In this document: in pieces, positions 46,376 through 55,094 of the stretch
Layout: each line of letters opens with the position of its first letter
Numbering within the stretch: the first letter of the stretch is position 1
DNA from: Rhizobium sp. 18065
GTDB taxonomy: Bacteria; Pseudomonadota; Alphaproteobacteria; Rhizobiales; Rhizobiaceae
DNA: 64,000 nucleotides
Direction of reading: 5' to 3'
NCBI RefSeq assembly: GCF_902706095.1
Contig: NZ_CACSJP010000005.1
Coordinates: 310,001 to 374,000 of the forward strand
Position numbers and translations under genes: made by a program
Notes under the pieces: model-generated
What the model saw: the letters and a program-made list of their open reading frames with translations, nothing else
The model's database searches: none
Told to the model about the DNA's origin: nothing

Positions 46376-47422
46376 TTACTTCGTCCCGCCGATCTTGTCG
46401 TTCAGCCGGTCGAGCGTCTTGCGCATGGCGCGGGCGTCTTCCTGCTGCGCCTCGATCCAGTCACGCAGCATCTGCTGTTCGTTGCGCATGTTCTTCACCA
46501 GCCCCTGGATACCCTCGGCCAGTCCGGCAATCGCGGCAACAGAGCGCTCGCTATTGCTCGTATCGCCGCCTTCGCGGTTGGCGAGCCTTGCGACCTCGAC
46601 AAGCAGCAGCTTCACATCTTCGCTGGCCACCGCGCCGCTGCCGTCGGAGACAACAGCCAGCTCGGAATCGAGGTCCGTCACGGAAGACAGCCAGTTTTCC
46701 AGTTCGGTATAGAAGCGGTTCTGCGCACGACCGGCCTGGAGATCGAGAAAGCCAAGGATCAGCGAGCCGGACAGGCCAAGTAGCGAGGACGAAAACGCAG
46801 TACCCATGCCGGCGAGTGGTGCCGTCAGGCCGCTCTTCAACGCGGTCAATACGTCATTGCTGTCGCCGGACGACGGGTCCAGCGACTGGATGACATCGTT
46901 GATCGAGGCGATCGTGCCCAGCAGACCCCAGAAGGTGCCGAGCAGGCCGAGAAAGACCAACAGGCCGACGAGATAGCGTGTCGTATCGCGTGATTCATCC
47001 AGGCGCGTGCCGATCGAATCGAGAATGGACCGCAGGGCGGTGCTGGAAATCGCCATCGAGCGGCGGCCGCCGATCAGCGATTTCATCGGCGCGAGCAGCC
47101 GCGGGTCGCGACCGACGCGGTCGAAATCATTGCCGGCGGCACGGAAGGAGTTGAACCAGCGCACTTCCGGGCGAAGCGCCAGCACATGGTTGAACACCAG
47201 GATGATGCCAACCGCCAGGACGCCGAGAATGAGGCCGTTCAGCCCCGGATTGGTGATGAAGGCCGCGTGGGCCTGTCGATACAGAATGGCCGCGATGAAA
47301 CCGACGATGATCAGGAAGATGATCATTGTGGTGAAGAAAGGCATCGGGCTGGAGAGCTTCTGGCCGTATTCCCCTGCTCGGGTTTCGCCCACTTCCAGGT
47401 CCGCCAGCTTCACTTTCGCCAT
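46376..47422 (-). CDS. MotA/TolQ/ExbB-family proton channel subunit
   Basis: 348 residues. Four membrane helices (about 28-50, 60-83, 143-170 and 190-228) include LVFLGLLGTFWGLLGTI, the signature of the MotA/TolQ/ExbB family, and TAPLAGMGTAFSSSLLGLSGSL. A cytosolic segment lies between helices 2 and 3, and the C-terminal ~100 residues are helical and polar. With the next gene it should make a proton-driven stator. The pair resembles the ZorA/ZorB membrane half of Zorya defence but without the long ZorA tail, and no zorC, D or E is nearby. The GGAGG before the ATG is good. suhB lies 101 bp upstream on the same strand. Confidence 0.85.
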   Translation of the reverse strand: MAKVKLADLEVGETRAGEYGQKLSSPMPFFTTMIIFLIIVGFIAAILYRQAHAAFITNPGLNGLILGVLAVGIILVFNHVLALRPEVRWFNSFRAAGNDFDRVGRDPRLLAPMKSLIGGRRSMAISSTALRSILDSIGTRLDESRDTTRYLVGLLVFLGLLGTFWGLLGTIASINDVIQSLDPSSGDSNDVLTALKSGLTAPLAGMGTAFSSSLLGLSGSLILGFLDLQAGRAQNRFYTELENWLSSVTDLDSELAVVSDGSGAVASEDVKLLLVEVARLANREGGDTSNSERSVAAIAGLAEGIQGLVKNMRNEQQMLRDWIEAQQEDARAMRKTLDRLNDKIGGTK

Positions 47423-47523
47423 GTGTACTCAACCTCCGGGGAATCTCAGTCCCGAAGGCTAGTAGAAAAATGAGACGAATTGAAGCCGGAAAGCCGCGTC
47501 ATACAGCCCCGTTTTGAAAGCTT

Positions 47524-48324
47524 TTATGCCTGCGGTACGGGACGATTAATCACTTCTTCCAAGGCTTTGCGAATATACTCGTTGCCGGCGATCACGGCAC
47601 CGGTCTCGAACATATCCTGAGTGCCCTTCATGTCCGAGACGAAACCACCGGCTTCGCGGATCAGAAGAACACCGGCGGCAACGTCCCAGATGTTGAGACC
47701 GGTTTCCCAGAACCCATCCAGCCGACCGGCTGCGACATAGGCGAGATCGAGGGCAGCAGCCCCCATGCGCCGAACGCCGGAAACTTCGCCCATGACATGG
47801 CGCAGTTCGACGAGGAACTTGCCGTGCTGGGGACGGCCGAGATGCGGCACGCCGCAACCGATGACGCAATCCGACAGCACCTTGCGGGCGCCGACGCGGA
47901 TGCGGCGATCGTTGAGGAAGGCGCCGCCGCCCTTTTCCGTCGTGTAAAGTTCGTCCGTCGCCGGGTTGAAGATCACGCCGGCGACGATCTCGCCATTGCG
48001 CTCCAGCGCGATCGAGACGGCAAACTGCGGAATGCCGTGCAGGAAGTTGGTCGCGCCATCAAGCGGATCGACGATCCAGCGATGCGCGCCATCGGTGCCC
48101 TTGATCTCTTCGCTTTCCTCGCCGAGGAAACCATAGGTCGGACGCGCCTTCAAAAGCTCCTCGCGCACGATCTTCTCGGCGCGAAAATCGGCCTGCGAAA
48201 CGAAGTCACCCGGCCCCTTGACGGAGACCTGCAGGTTCTGCACTTCGCCGAAATCGCGCGCCAGCGACTTGCCCGCCTTGATGGCGGACTGAACCATGAC
48301 GTTGAGAAGAGCTGAACGGGCCAT
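47524..48324 (-). CDS. suhB: Inositol-1-monophosphatase family protein SuhB
   Basis: 266 residues. Metal site GEESEE, the catalytic WIVDPLDGATNFLHGIPQF and the C-terminal WDVAAGVLLIREAGG (the D..AG metal motif) are typical. SuhB dephosphorylates inositol monophosphates and, in E. coli, also acts with NusG in rRNA transcription. Its stop is 101 bp before the MotA-like gene, so a shared transcript is possible. Confidence 0.93.
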   Translation of the reverse strand: MARSALLNVMVQSAIKAGKSLARDFGEVQNLQVSVKGPGDFVSQADFRAEKIVREELLKARPTYGFLGEESEEIKGTDGAHRWIVDPLDGATNFLHGIPQFAVSIALERNGEIVAGVIFNPATDELYTTEKGGGAFLNDRRIRVGARKVLSDCVIGCGVPHLGRPQHGKFLVELRHVMGEVSGVRRMGAAALDLAYVAAGRLDGFWETGLNIWDVAAGVLLIREAGGFVSDMKGTQDMFETGAVIAGNEYIRKALEEVINRPVPQA

Positions 48325-48466
48325 TCGGTGACAATCCTTGAAATTCGGTGGTCGCTTTAAGCAAGCGACGAGAGCGGCGCTTGCGCGCGGCAGCGGTTGC
48401 GCGGTTCAAGACCACAAAAATTGCCGGATTTCAAGGGGCAACCCGCCATCCGGCCATGCGCACGGC

Positions 48467-49744
48467 TCACAGCAGCCCCGCAGCCCAGTGGACCGCCCAG
48501 TGGGCCGCCAAGCCGGCACACCCGGCAAGCAGCGAACCGACAGCCACTTTGGCGGCAAAGCTCCGGCTGCCCGTGCCCGCGGCATAGAGCACCTTCGCCG
48601 CGATATTGGCAATCACCGCAAGGCTGACCGCCTCGACCGCCACTGCCGGGCTCAGCCGATCCGCCATGCCGGCAATCGTCACCGTGGCCGCATCGACATC
48701 GGCAAAGGCCGAAAGCACCGAGACGAGATAAAGCCCGCCATCGCCGAAGACCTGGCTTGCCGCACGCGCCAGAAAAGCGACAGCGGTGATCAGCAGCGCC
48801 ATGCGGATCACCGCGCCGATTTCGAACGGATTGGCCGGCAGGTCTCCCTCGCCGGCAGGCTCACGCAAGCGCACGAAAAACAGCGCGGCCAGGACCATGA
48901 CCAGCGCAGCAGTGACAAGCCCCGGCAGGACGGACCATCCCAGCGAGGGCGATAGCGCCAGCATCAGAAACATGGTGCGGATCAGCGACACGGCGCCGGC
49001 AACCAGTGCCCCGGCGGCAAGCCCCGCTGACGAGCCTGCACTCACGCTTCGCCGTGCAAGGGCAAGTGTCGTTCCTGTCGAGGAGACCAGACCGCCGACG
49101 GCGCCGGCCGCCAGATCCCCTTGCCCCTGGCCAAGCAGACGCACCGCGACATAGCCGACATAGGAGATCGACGCGAGCGCGATGACCAGCACCACCAGAG
49201 TACGCGGAGACACCCCGCCGAATGGTCCCACTGGCTCAGCCGGGATCAGCGGCAGGAGCACGAATGTCATGGCCAGAAGAACGACCGCCGAGCGCAGCTC
49301 TTCCCATTTCAACCGCCGGATCGCCCCGTGCAGGAATTCGCGGCTCGCCAGAACAGCAACCATGGCCGCACCGCCGGCGGACGCCAGCACCATGTCGCCA
49401 ATGACCGAGAGCGTGCCCAGGCCGAATGTCGTGACGGCGGCAATCACGGTCGTGGCGCTGAAGGATTTCTGCGCCTGCGCTTCCATCAGGCCGAAGCGCA
49501 GGATGATCGCGGTGACGCAGAGCAGGAAACCGGTCACGACCAGCCCTGGAAAATGCGTCGCCGCAACGGCCTGCTCTATCAGCCCCGCAAGGCCGCCTGT
49601 CATTCCGATCAGGGTAAAGGTCCGGATCCCAGCCGTGCGTCCGCCCTCAGGCTCATCACGCTCGCGCCAATGACGCTCGACGCCCACGGCAGCACCGATG
49701 GCGATCGCAAGGCCCAGACGCTGGAACAGATCGAAGATGTCCAT
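48467..49744 (-). CDS. MgtC/SapB-family membrane protein with DUF4010
   Basis: 425 residues. The N-terminal MgtC-like domain (about 1-140, LFQRLGLAIAIGAAVGVERHWRE and GIRTFTLIGMTGGLAGL) has several membrane helices, and the C-terminal DUF4010 half (about 170-425) adds about eight more, ending Ala-rich. MgtC domains adapt bacteria to low magnesium and acid, but the role of the DUF4010 fusion is unknown. GGGGGAG before the ATG at 49744 sets the start; the frame is open 41 codons further but without similarity. It lies 43 bp after the Sel1-repeat gene. Confidence 0.85.
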   Translation of the reverse strand: MDIFDLFQRLGLAIAIGAAVGVERHWRERDEPEGGRTAGIRTFTLIGMTGGLAGLIEQAVAATHFPGLVVTGFLLCVTAIILRFGLMEAQAQKSFSATTVIAAVTTFGLGTLSVIGDMVLASAGGAAMVAVLASREFLHGAIRRLKWEELRSAVVLLAMTFVLLPLIPAEPVGPFGGVSPRTLVVLVIALASISYVGYVAVRLLGQGQGDLAAGAVGGLVSSTGTTLALARRSVSAGSSAGLAAGALVAGAVSLIRTMFLMLALSPSLGWSVLPGLVTAALVMVLAALFFVRLREPAGEGDLPANPFEIGAVIRMALLITAVAFLARAASQVFGDGGLYLVSVLSAFADVDAATVTIAGMADRLSPAVAVEAVSLAVIANIAAKVLYAAGTGSRSFAAKVAVGSLLAGCAGLAAHWAVHWAAGLL

Positions 49745-49787
49745 GCCACCGCTCCCCCAAAGCGGTCGTATTCCGGATCGAAACGTA

Positions 49788-51008
49788 TCAACTCCGACGG
49801 AAACGATTGGCCCCGTCGATCGCCTGCTTCTGCTGCTCCTCGTTGAGACCGAGATAGAAGTCCTCAAGGGCTGGATCCGTCAGGCCGGCACGACGCGACA
49901 GCACATACCATTTGGCAGCCTCGACCGGATCCGGCCGTGTGCCGAGTGCATTGATATAAAGATGCGACAGCCGGTTCTGCGCCACCACATTGCCGCGCTT
50001 GGCGGCAATGCTCAGCCAACGGAAGCCCTCGTCATAATCGCGCGGGCCATTGATGCCATTGACCAGCCAGATACCGATATCGAGCTGGGCCGTATCGAAA
50101 CCGGCCTTTGCCGCCCGCTCAAGCCAGTCGCGGGCCTTGGCCTTCTTCTCTTCAGGCACATCCTTCAGCGCCGTATAGACCTGGGCCAGCGCATATTGTG
50201 CATCGGCAATGCCCTGCTCGGACGCCTTTTCGTAATAGGGCATGGCCATGGTCAGGCCACGGACGCCCGGATTGTCCGACACCAGGATCTGCGCCCAGTT
50301 GAACTGCGCCGAGCCATTGCCGGCATCGGCGGCGTTGCGCATGTATTCGTCGGCCTTTGCCTTGTCGCGGGGGACATATTTTCCCTCCATCAACAGTAGG
50401 GCATATTTGAACATTGCCGAGGGTTCGCCGCCCTGCGCCGCCTGGCCATACCAGAAACTTGCACCTTTCAGGTCTCGCTTGACGCCAAGCCCGCGCGACA
50501 TGATCTCCGCCAGCAATGTCTGCGCCGCCGGATCACCGAGTTGCGCACGCGGCAGCGCCTTGTCGACCGCCGTCAGAAACAGGCCGCGCTGGAAAGCGCC
50601 ATAAGCCTCGTCCGGTTCCCCGGAGAATTCCTTTTCCTTCGGCGGATCAGGCAGCGGCGTTCCCATGCGCAGATAGATGTTGATCCCCTGCAATTCCTCT
50701 TCGCGATCGCCGTTGCCGTCCTTGCCAGTCTTGCCATCCTTGCCCTGCTCACGTCCGGATTTGATTTCCGGTTGCCTGGCATCACGATCGGCACGGTCCA
50801 GCGTCGTCGCATCCCCGTCGCTGCTGCTTGGTCGCTGACCGCGATCAATCGTTCCGGCATCCTCTGGCTCTGCAGGCCGGATTGCCGGCGCGTCACCAAT
50901 CTCCAGGCCATCCTCTGTATCCTGCGCATAAACAGCAGGCGCCATCGCGAGGGCGAGCCCCGTAAAAGCGGCGAGAATCAGACGATGGAAGAACAAGGAT
51001 TGGCGCAT
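49788..51008 (-). CDS. Periplasmic Sel1/TPR-repeat protein
   Basis: About 406 residues. A Sec signal peptide (about 1-29, VYAQD) is followed by a polar, Asp/Lys-rich region (about 30-110), then at least five Sel1-like repeats of 36 residues (AEIMSRGLGVKRDLKGASFWYGQAAQ, then AAKWYVLSRRAGL). Sel1 repeats mediate protein contacts; rhizobial ExoR is a known relative by architecture, but this protein is longer and I cannot equate them. The ATG at 51008 is preferred to a TTG four codons earlier that overlaps the ThiE-like stop. Confidence 0.8.
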   Translation of the reverse strand: MRQSLFFHRLILAAFTGLALAMAPAVYAQDTEDGLEIGDAPAIRPAEPEDAGTIDRGQRPSSSDGDATTLDRADRDARQPEIKSGREQGKDGKTGKDGNGDREEELQGINIYLRMGTPLPDPPKEKEFSGEPDEAYGAFQRGLFLTAVDKALPRAQLGDPAAQTLLAEIMSRGLGVKRDLKGASFWYGQAAQGGEPSAMFKYALLLMEGKYVPRDKAKADEYMRNAADAGNGSAQFNWAQILVSDNPGVRGLTMAMPYYEKASEQGIADAQYALAQVYTALKDVPEEKKAKARDWLERAAKAGFDTAQLDIGIWLVNGINGPRDYDEGFRWLSIAAKRGNVVAQNRLSHLYINALGTRPDPVEAAKWYVLSRRAGLTDPALEDFYLGLNEEQQKQAIDGANRFRRS

Positions 51009-51016
51009 GGAGCGGT

Positions 51017-51673
51017 TCAATCTTCAAACCGTGGCGCTTTTTCGTCCAGTTCGGCATTCACCTGGGAAACAATCGTCGCAGCCGCTGCCGGATCGTCGAA
51101 AACCGCCTTGCCGAGCGCCACGAACTCGGAACCGCTCTCGGCGACGACCACAGCGGACGAAGGATCAATACCGCCCATGACAATGCAGGGAATGGCGATC
51201 ATTGCCGACCACCATTCGCCAAGCGCCGTATTCTTCGAATGCGCTTCCGGCTTGATATCGCCATCGAGCTTGCCGAAGAAGATGTAGTCGGGCTGTGCTT
51301 CGCCCATCTCCAGCGCATGATGGCGGTCCATCGCATTGCCACCACCGACGATCATCTTCGGCGTATGGCTCTCGACGGCCTCCTTCAGAGCCGCTGCATT
51401 GCCACTGATATGCAGTCCGTCCGCCTTCACCCGGCCGGCAACCCGGCTGTTGTCGACGATCAGCGCCGCGGCACCCGCCTCCTGGATCACCGGAACCAGC
51501 AGTTCGGCATGTTTCTGGAATGTCGCGTCGTCCAGTGCATATTGCGGAATGATCACGGAAGCGACATCGCCGCCGCGCAATGCATCGCCGAGAACACGGG
51601 CCTGTTCGGCGGCATCCGCCATATCAGGGACGATCAGCACGAGGCGGCAGCGATCTTGTTTCTTCTTGGTCAT
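51017..51673 (-). CDS. Thiamine-phosphate synthase-like protein (ThiE family)
   Basis: 218 residues with a TIM-barrel pattern: RLVLIVPD at the start, DGLHISGN (family motif GVHLGQ is modified), DYIFFGKL and IPCIVMGGIDPSSAVVV. Known ThiE joins the pyrimidine and thiazole phosphates to make thiamine phosphate. The altered GLHIS region and lack of a thi operon or a visible TPP riboswitch make a paralogue with another role (TenI-like or unknown) possible. The start at 51673 removes 29 non-conserved codons. It leads the operon into the Sel1 and MgtC genes. Confidence 0.72.
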   Translation of the reverse strand: MTKKKQDRCRLVLIVPDMADAAEQARVLGDALRGGDVASVIIPQYALDDATFQKHAELLVPVIQEAGAAALIVDNSRVAGRVKADGLHISGNAAALKEAVESHTPKMIVGGGNAMDRHHALEMGEAQPDYIFFGKLDGDIKPEAHSKNTALGEWWSAMIAIPCIVMGGIDPSSAVVVAESGSEFVALGKAVFDDPAAAATIVSQVNAELDEKAPRFED

Positions 51674-52061
51674 CGATGGTTCCGTTTCCGGGTGTTTCCG
51701 CAACCTGCGGAACACACCCTCGTTGTATCTCATGAAATCCGATAGACCGCTCTCCTGCAAGGATCAACCGGACAATGCGCATGGAGCTGAACTTCTATGC
51801 TGTCGCCTCGCTACAATCGCCCCTGTTGGCAGCAAGAAGACGTCGCCAGGACCAGCATCGCAGCCTGAAACAAGCGCCGCCGCCGAAGGCGTGATCAAAG
51901 CACGCGTTTCTACTCATTGATGTAGCGGCACACCTGTTCATCCCAGGAGAAAGCCGCTCCGCACCAGCATCCTGGCACTGATCGGCTCCATCCGCCCGAA
52001 AGCCCTGCTGCAGCGCACATTCGCGCTTGCCGCGCATTCGCCTTTGACATAACCTTTTCCC
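51674..52061. other. 388-bp region without a supported gene
   Basis: Between the ThiE-like gene (leftward) and the ArsR-type gene (rightward). Frames here are short and lack family motifs. A minus-strand frame ending near 51795 has Cys-rich residues but no known match and may be a decayed remnant. CTTGCC (52026-52031), 16 bases, CATAAC (52048-52053) could be a promoter placing the ArsR gene's transcript start almost on its ATG. Confidence 0.35.
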
Positions 52062-52322
52062 ATGACCAACGCGGATCCTTTCACGGCTATCGCAGACCCG
52101 AACAGGCGTCACATCCTGGAGGATCTGCGTCGATCGCCGAAGACCGTGAATGACCTCGCCAAGACGCTGCCGATCAGCCGCCCGGCCGTCTCGCAGCACC
52201 TCAAAGCCCTTTTGGATTGCGGCCTGGTCGACGTGAAGGCTGAAGGCACCCGCCGCATCTACTGCGTCAACCGTCCGGGTTTCGACCGGATGAACCTCTG
52301 GCTCGATCAATTCTGGTCCTGA
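52062..52322 (+). CDS. ArsR/SdpR-family winged-helix regulator
   Basis: 86 residues, a bare winged helix-turn-helix (RRHILEDLRRSPKTVNDLAK, PISRPAVSQHLKALLDCGLV, then the wing EGTRRIYCVN). It has no ELCVCDL-type metal motif, so it is more like SdpR or other metal-independent repressors. No Shine-Dalgarno precedes the ATG; a leaderless message is possible. Its targets are unknown; the adjacent gap may contain its operator. Confidence 0.83.
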   Translation: MTNADPFTAIADPNRRHILEDLRRSPKTVNDLAKTLPISRPAVSQHLKALLDCGLVDVKAEGTRRIYCVNRPGFDRMNLWLDQFWS

Positions 52323-52373
52323 GCCGTGCTTGTTCACCGCAGAGCCTTTGTTCCCCACAGGATGCAGACAAAA

Positions 52374-52406
52374 TAAAAGCCCCGAAGTCGATGTGAACTC
52401 CGGGGC
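52374..52406 (-). terminator. Terminator of the leftward DUF465 gene
   Basis: On the minus strand GCCCCGGAGTTC and GACTTCGGGGC form a stem with an ACATC loop, followed by TTTTATTTTG. It can also end the ArsR-type gene transcript less well. Confidence 0.7.
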
Positions 52407-52476
52407 CGAAAAATGGTGGCTGCTTCACTCAGTACATCGGGTCCGGATTATCCGGAGCCGGCGCAGCCACATCCTG

Positions 52477-52653
52477 TCAGTGTCGGGTGGAGGCCTTCAG
52501 GCGTTCCATTTCATCCTTAAGACGCAGCTTAAGACGCTTCAATTCGGCGATATGTTCATCGTTGACGGAGGGGGATGCAAGAGCGGTATGGAGCCTTTCC
52601 TCCAAAGCACCGTGCTTCTTTTCCAGCGATTCAAGATGAGCCTGCATGGTCAT
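52477..52653 (-). CDS. DUF465 (YdcH-like) small protein
   Basis: 58 residues, not in the usual long-ORF range: MTMQAHLESLEKKHGALEER, then SPSVNDEHIAELKRLKLRLKDEM, ending STRH. This helix-turn-helix coil is the DUF465 pattern seen in many proteobacteria; the function is unknown. AAGGACG lies before the ATG at 52653. After its TGA the same frame stays open for 15 codons (QDVAAPAPDNPDPMY), so read-through would give a longer form. It diverges from a second DUF465 gene at 52889, an arrangement I think is common near purE in rhizobia. Confidence 0.8.
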   Translation of the reverse strand: MTMQAHLESLEKKHGALEERLHTALASPSVNDEHIAELKRLKLRLKDEMERLKASTRH

Positions 52654-52888
52654 TTGATGCGTCCTTCCTTATTGGCCTACTTCCAGCTCTCTCCACTGGA
52701 GTTTCAGGCTTTACGAACGTAATGTGACACGAAGAATGCGGTTTGTCGAAGGCAAAGAACCCATTTCATTGCGGCAAAAACGCAGACAAGGATAACTTCC
52801 CGTTACCGGTATTTGGTGATAGGAGCTTGCGCGAATCTACCGTGCATCCTTAAAGAAAGTGCACGAGGCGGCAATCGGGGAACAAACA
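52654..52888. promoter_or_regulatory. Divergent region between two DUF465 genes
   Basis: 235 bp, relatively AT-rich for this genome, holding promoters for both small genes and probably purEK. No palindrome or PurR-like element is clear. Confidence 0.35.
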
Positions 52889-53092
52889 ATGGCCGATCAG
52901 GAACAGGCGGACGTCAGGCTCGCACTGGCACGGCTTCGCCAGGAGCACGAGGACTATGACGTCGCCATCAATGCGATGATCTCGACCGGTTGCGATGCCC
53001 TGAGAATCCAGCGAATGAAAAAGAAGAAATTGTCCATCAAGGACAAGATCACCTCGATCGAGGATCAGATCATTCCGGACATCATCGCCTGA
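52889..53092 (+). CDS. DUF465 (YdcH-like) small protein
   Basis: 67 residues: RLALARLRQEHEDYDVAINAM followed by LRIQRMKKKKLSIKDKITSIE. It is a second DUF465 member, with the conserved HxDxDxxI and KKxKLxxKD pattern. Role unknown. It lies 18 bp upstream of purE on the same strand, so it is probably the first gene of the purEK transcript. The ATG at 52889 is chosen over an in-frame start ten codons earlier. Confidence 0.83.
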   Translation: MADQEQADVRLALARLRQEHEDYDVAINAMISTGCDALRIQRMKKKKLSIKDKITSIEDQIIPDIIA

Positions 53093-53110
53093 CCGCACAA
53101 AGGAAATCCG

Positions 53111-53611
53111 ATGACAGCTGAGTGCCCACCCGTCGCCATCATCATGGGAAGCCAGTCCGACTGGGAGACGATGAAAAACGCTGCGGACACGCTGGACGCG
53201 CTCGGCGTCAACTATGAAGCCCGCATCGTGTCTGCCCATCGCACACCCGATCGCATGTATGCCTTTGCCAAGGGCGCGCGCGATGAAGGTTTCAAGATCA
53301 TCATCGCCGGTGCCGGAGGCGCCGCCCACCTGCCCGGAATGGTCGCTTCGCTGTCGCCCCTGCCGGTTTTCGGTGTGCCGGTGCAGTCCAAGACCATGTC
53401 CGGCCTCGACAGTCTTTATTCGATCGTCCAGATGCCGGCCGGCATTCCCGTCGGCACGCTGGCCATCGGCCGCGCCGGCGCCGTCAACGCCGCGCTGCTT
53501 GCGGCCCGCGTTCTTGCCCTGCACGACGACGACCTGACCGAACGGCTCGACGACTGGATCGAGCGCCAAGCCGGATCTGTCGCCGACTATCCGATGGACG
53601 AAACTCCATGA
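53111..53611 (+). CDS. purE: N5-carboxyaminoimidazole ribonucleotide mutase
   Basis: 166 residues, class I Pur[12 protein letters not shown], the catalytic SAHRTPDRM and the [14 protein letters not shown] ring motif are intact. It moves the carboxyl group from N5-CAIR to C4 in purine synthesis, working with PurK. It overlaps purK by 4 bp (ATGA). Confidence 0.97.
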   Translation: MTAECPPVAIIMGSQSDWETMKNAADTLDALGVNYEARIVSAHRTPDRMYAFAKGARDEGFKIIIAGAGGAAHLPGMVASLSPLPVFGVPVQSKTMSGLDSLYSIVQMPAGIPVGTLAIGRAGAVNAALLAARVLALHDDDLTERLDDWIERQAGSVADYPMDETP

Positions 53612-54672
53612 CCATTCGCACGATCGGCATCATCGGCGGCGGCCAGCTTGGCCGCATGCTCGCCATGGCCGCAGCACGGCTTAACTACCGCACCATCATC
53701 CTCGAGCCGCAGGCAGACAGCCCGGCGGCACAGGTGGCCAACGCCCAGATCACCGCCGCCTATGACGATCCGCAAGCGCTGGCAGAACTGGCAAAGCTGT
53801 GCGACGTCGTCACCTACGAATTCGAAAACGTGCCGGTCACGGCAGTCGAACGGCTGGCTGCAAGCGTTCCGGTCTACCCGCCGGCAAAGGCGCTGGAAGT
53901 TGCCCAGGACCGCGTCACCGAAAAACGTTTCCTCAACGCCTCGGGCATCGAGACGGCACGCTTTCACGCCATCGACAGCCAGACCGACCTCGAAGCGGCA
54001 TTGGCCGATTTCGGCGGCGAAGGCGTCTTGAAGACCCGCCGCTTCGGCTACGACGGCAAGGGTCAGAAGGTTTACCGCAAGGGTGACACGGCCGAAGGCG
54101 GCTATGCGGCCCTCGGCCCCGTTCCGCTGATCCTTGAAAGCTTCGTGCCTTTCGTTCGCGAAGTGTCAATCATCGCCGCCCGTGGTGCCGATGGCGAGGT
54201 GCGGGCCTACGACCCGACCGAGAACGTCCACCGCAACGGCATCCTGCACACATCGACGCTTCCGGCCGCAATCCCGGCAGAAACGGCGATTGCCGCGCGT
54301 GAGGCTGCGACCAGGCTGCTCAACGGCCTCGACTATGTCGGTGTTGTCGGGATGGAGTTCTTCGTGCTCGCCGATGGCGGCCTGATCGCCAACGAGATCG
54401 CACCGCGCGTGCACAATTCCGGCCACTGGACAGAGGCCGCCTGCGTCGTCTCGCAGTTCGAGCAGCATATCCGCGCCGTGGCCGGCATGCCGCTCGGTGA
54501 TCCGTCGCGCCACTCCGACTGCGTGATGACGAATCTGATCGGTGACGACATTGATTCCGTGCCGGCATGGCTCGCCCGCAGCAATGTCCTTGTGCACCTC
54601 TACGGAAAAACCGAAGCCCGCCCCGGTCGCAAGATGGGGCATGTGACGGAAATAATGTCGATTAAAGCCTGA
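53608..54672 (+). CDS. purK: N5-carboxyaminoimidazole ribonucleotide synthase
   Basis: 354 residues, ATP-grasp. [20 protein letters not shown] is the N-terminal signature, and [15 protein letters not shown] with the Glu-rich [26 protein letters not shown] forms the ATP site. It carboxylates AIR using bicarbonate and ATP. Translationally coupled to purE. A 178-bp gap with a likely promoter for rpmJ follows. Confidence 0.97.
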   Translation: MTIRTIGIIGGGQLGRMLAMAAARLNYRTIILEPQADSPAAQVANAQITAAYDDPQALAELAKLCDVVTYEFENVPVTAVERLAASVPVYPPAKALEVAQDRVTEKRFLNASGIETARFHAIDSQTDLEAALADFGGEGVLKTRRFGYDGKGQKVYRKGDTAEGGYAALGPVPLILESFVPFVREVSIIAARGADGEVRAYDPTENVHRNGILHTSTLPAAIPAETAIAAREAATRLLNGLDYVGVVGMEFFVLADGGLIANEIAPRVHNSGHWTEAACVVSQFEQHIRAVAGMPLGDPSRHSDCVMTNLIGDDIDSVPAWLARSNVLVHLYGKTEARPGRKMGHVTEIMSIKA

Positions 54673-54850
54673 ATTTCCGGGAATATTCGCTGCTTCTAGC
54701 GCGCATTTCCGGCATTGAAGGTTGACATGACCGGGCTGGTCGCGGTAATTGCGGCCAACTCTTCAGGGATGCGCCCGGGCGGCGCTCTTTTGATTGTTTT
54801 TGGCAGCGGGCGAATAAACCATTCCCCGACAATTGTTGTGGACCAGGAAA
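54673..54850 (+). promoter_or_regulatory. purK-rpmJ intergenic with promoter and leader hairpin
   Basis: TTGACA (54722-54727), 18 bases, TAATTG (54746-54751) is a fair sigma-70 promoter. GCGCC-CGGGC-GGCGC (54771-54785) followed by TCTTTTGATTGTTTTT could be an attenuator in the rpmJ leader. A ribosomal autoregulatory role is possible but untested. Confidence 0.45.
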
Positions 54851-54976
54851 ATGAAGATCAAGAACTCGCTGAAAGCGCTTAAGGCCCGTCACCGCGACAA
54901 CCGTCTGGTTCGCCGCAAGGGTCGTGTTTACATCATCAACAAGATGAACCCGCGCTTCAAGGCTCGTCAGGGCTGA
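54851..54976 (+). CDS. rpmJ: 50S ribosomal protein L36, cysteine-free
   Basis: 41 residues, too short for the usual ORF cut-off: [20 protein letters not shown], then [21 protein letters not shown]. It lacks the Cys/His zinc site of standard L36 and matches the YkgO-like C-minus form. CAGGAAA lies before the ATG. It is a lone gene away from the main ribosomal protein operons. Confidence 0.95.
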   Translation: MKIKNSLKALKARHRDNRLVRRKGRVYIINKMNPRFKARQG

Positions 54977-55094
54977 GGTTTCGGCGCAGCCTTCGTGGCG
55001 CGCCATGCCTGTGGGAATACCCCGCCGTACAGACGGCGTGTTGATTTCGTAAATTTGAGTTTGAAAGAAGGCGCAGAGGGATTATCGTCCCGGT

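Noticed and set aside
45344..47422. Zorya defence system
   Set aside because: Only ZorA/ZorB-like membrane architecture is present; no helicase, nuclease or zorC/D/E genes lie within reach, and suhB and metabolic genes surround it.
51017..51760. TPP riboswitch upstream of the ThiE-like gene
   Set aside because: I looked for the conserved THI-box core (CUGAGA...ACCUGA) in the leader and did not find it.
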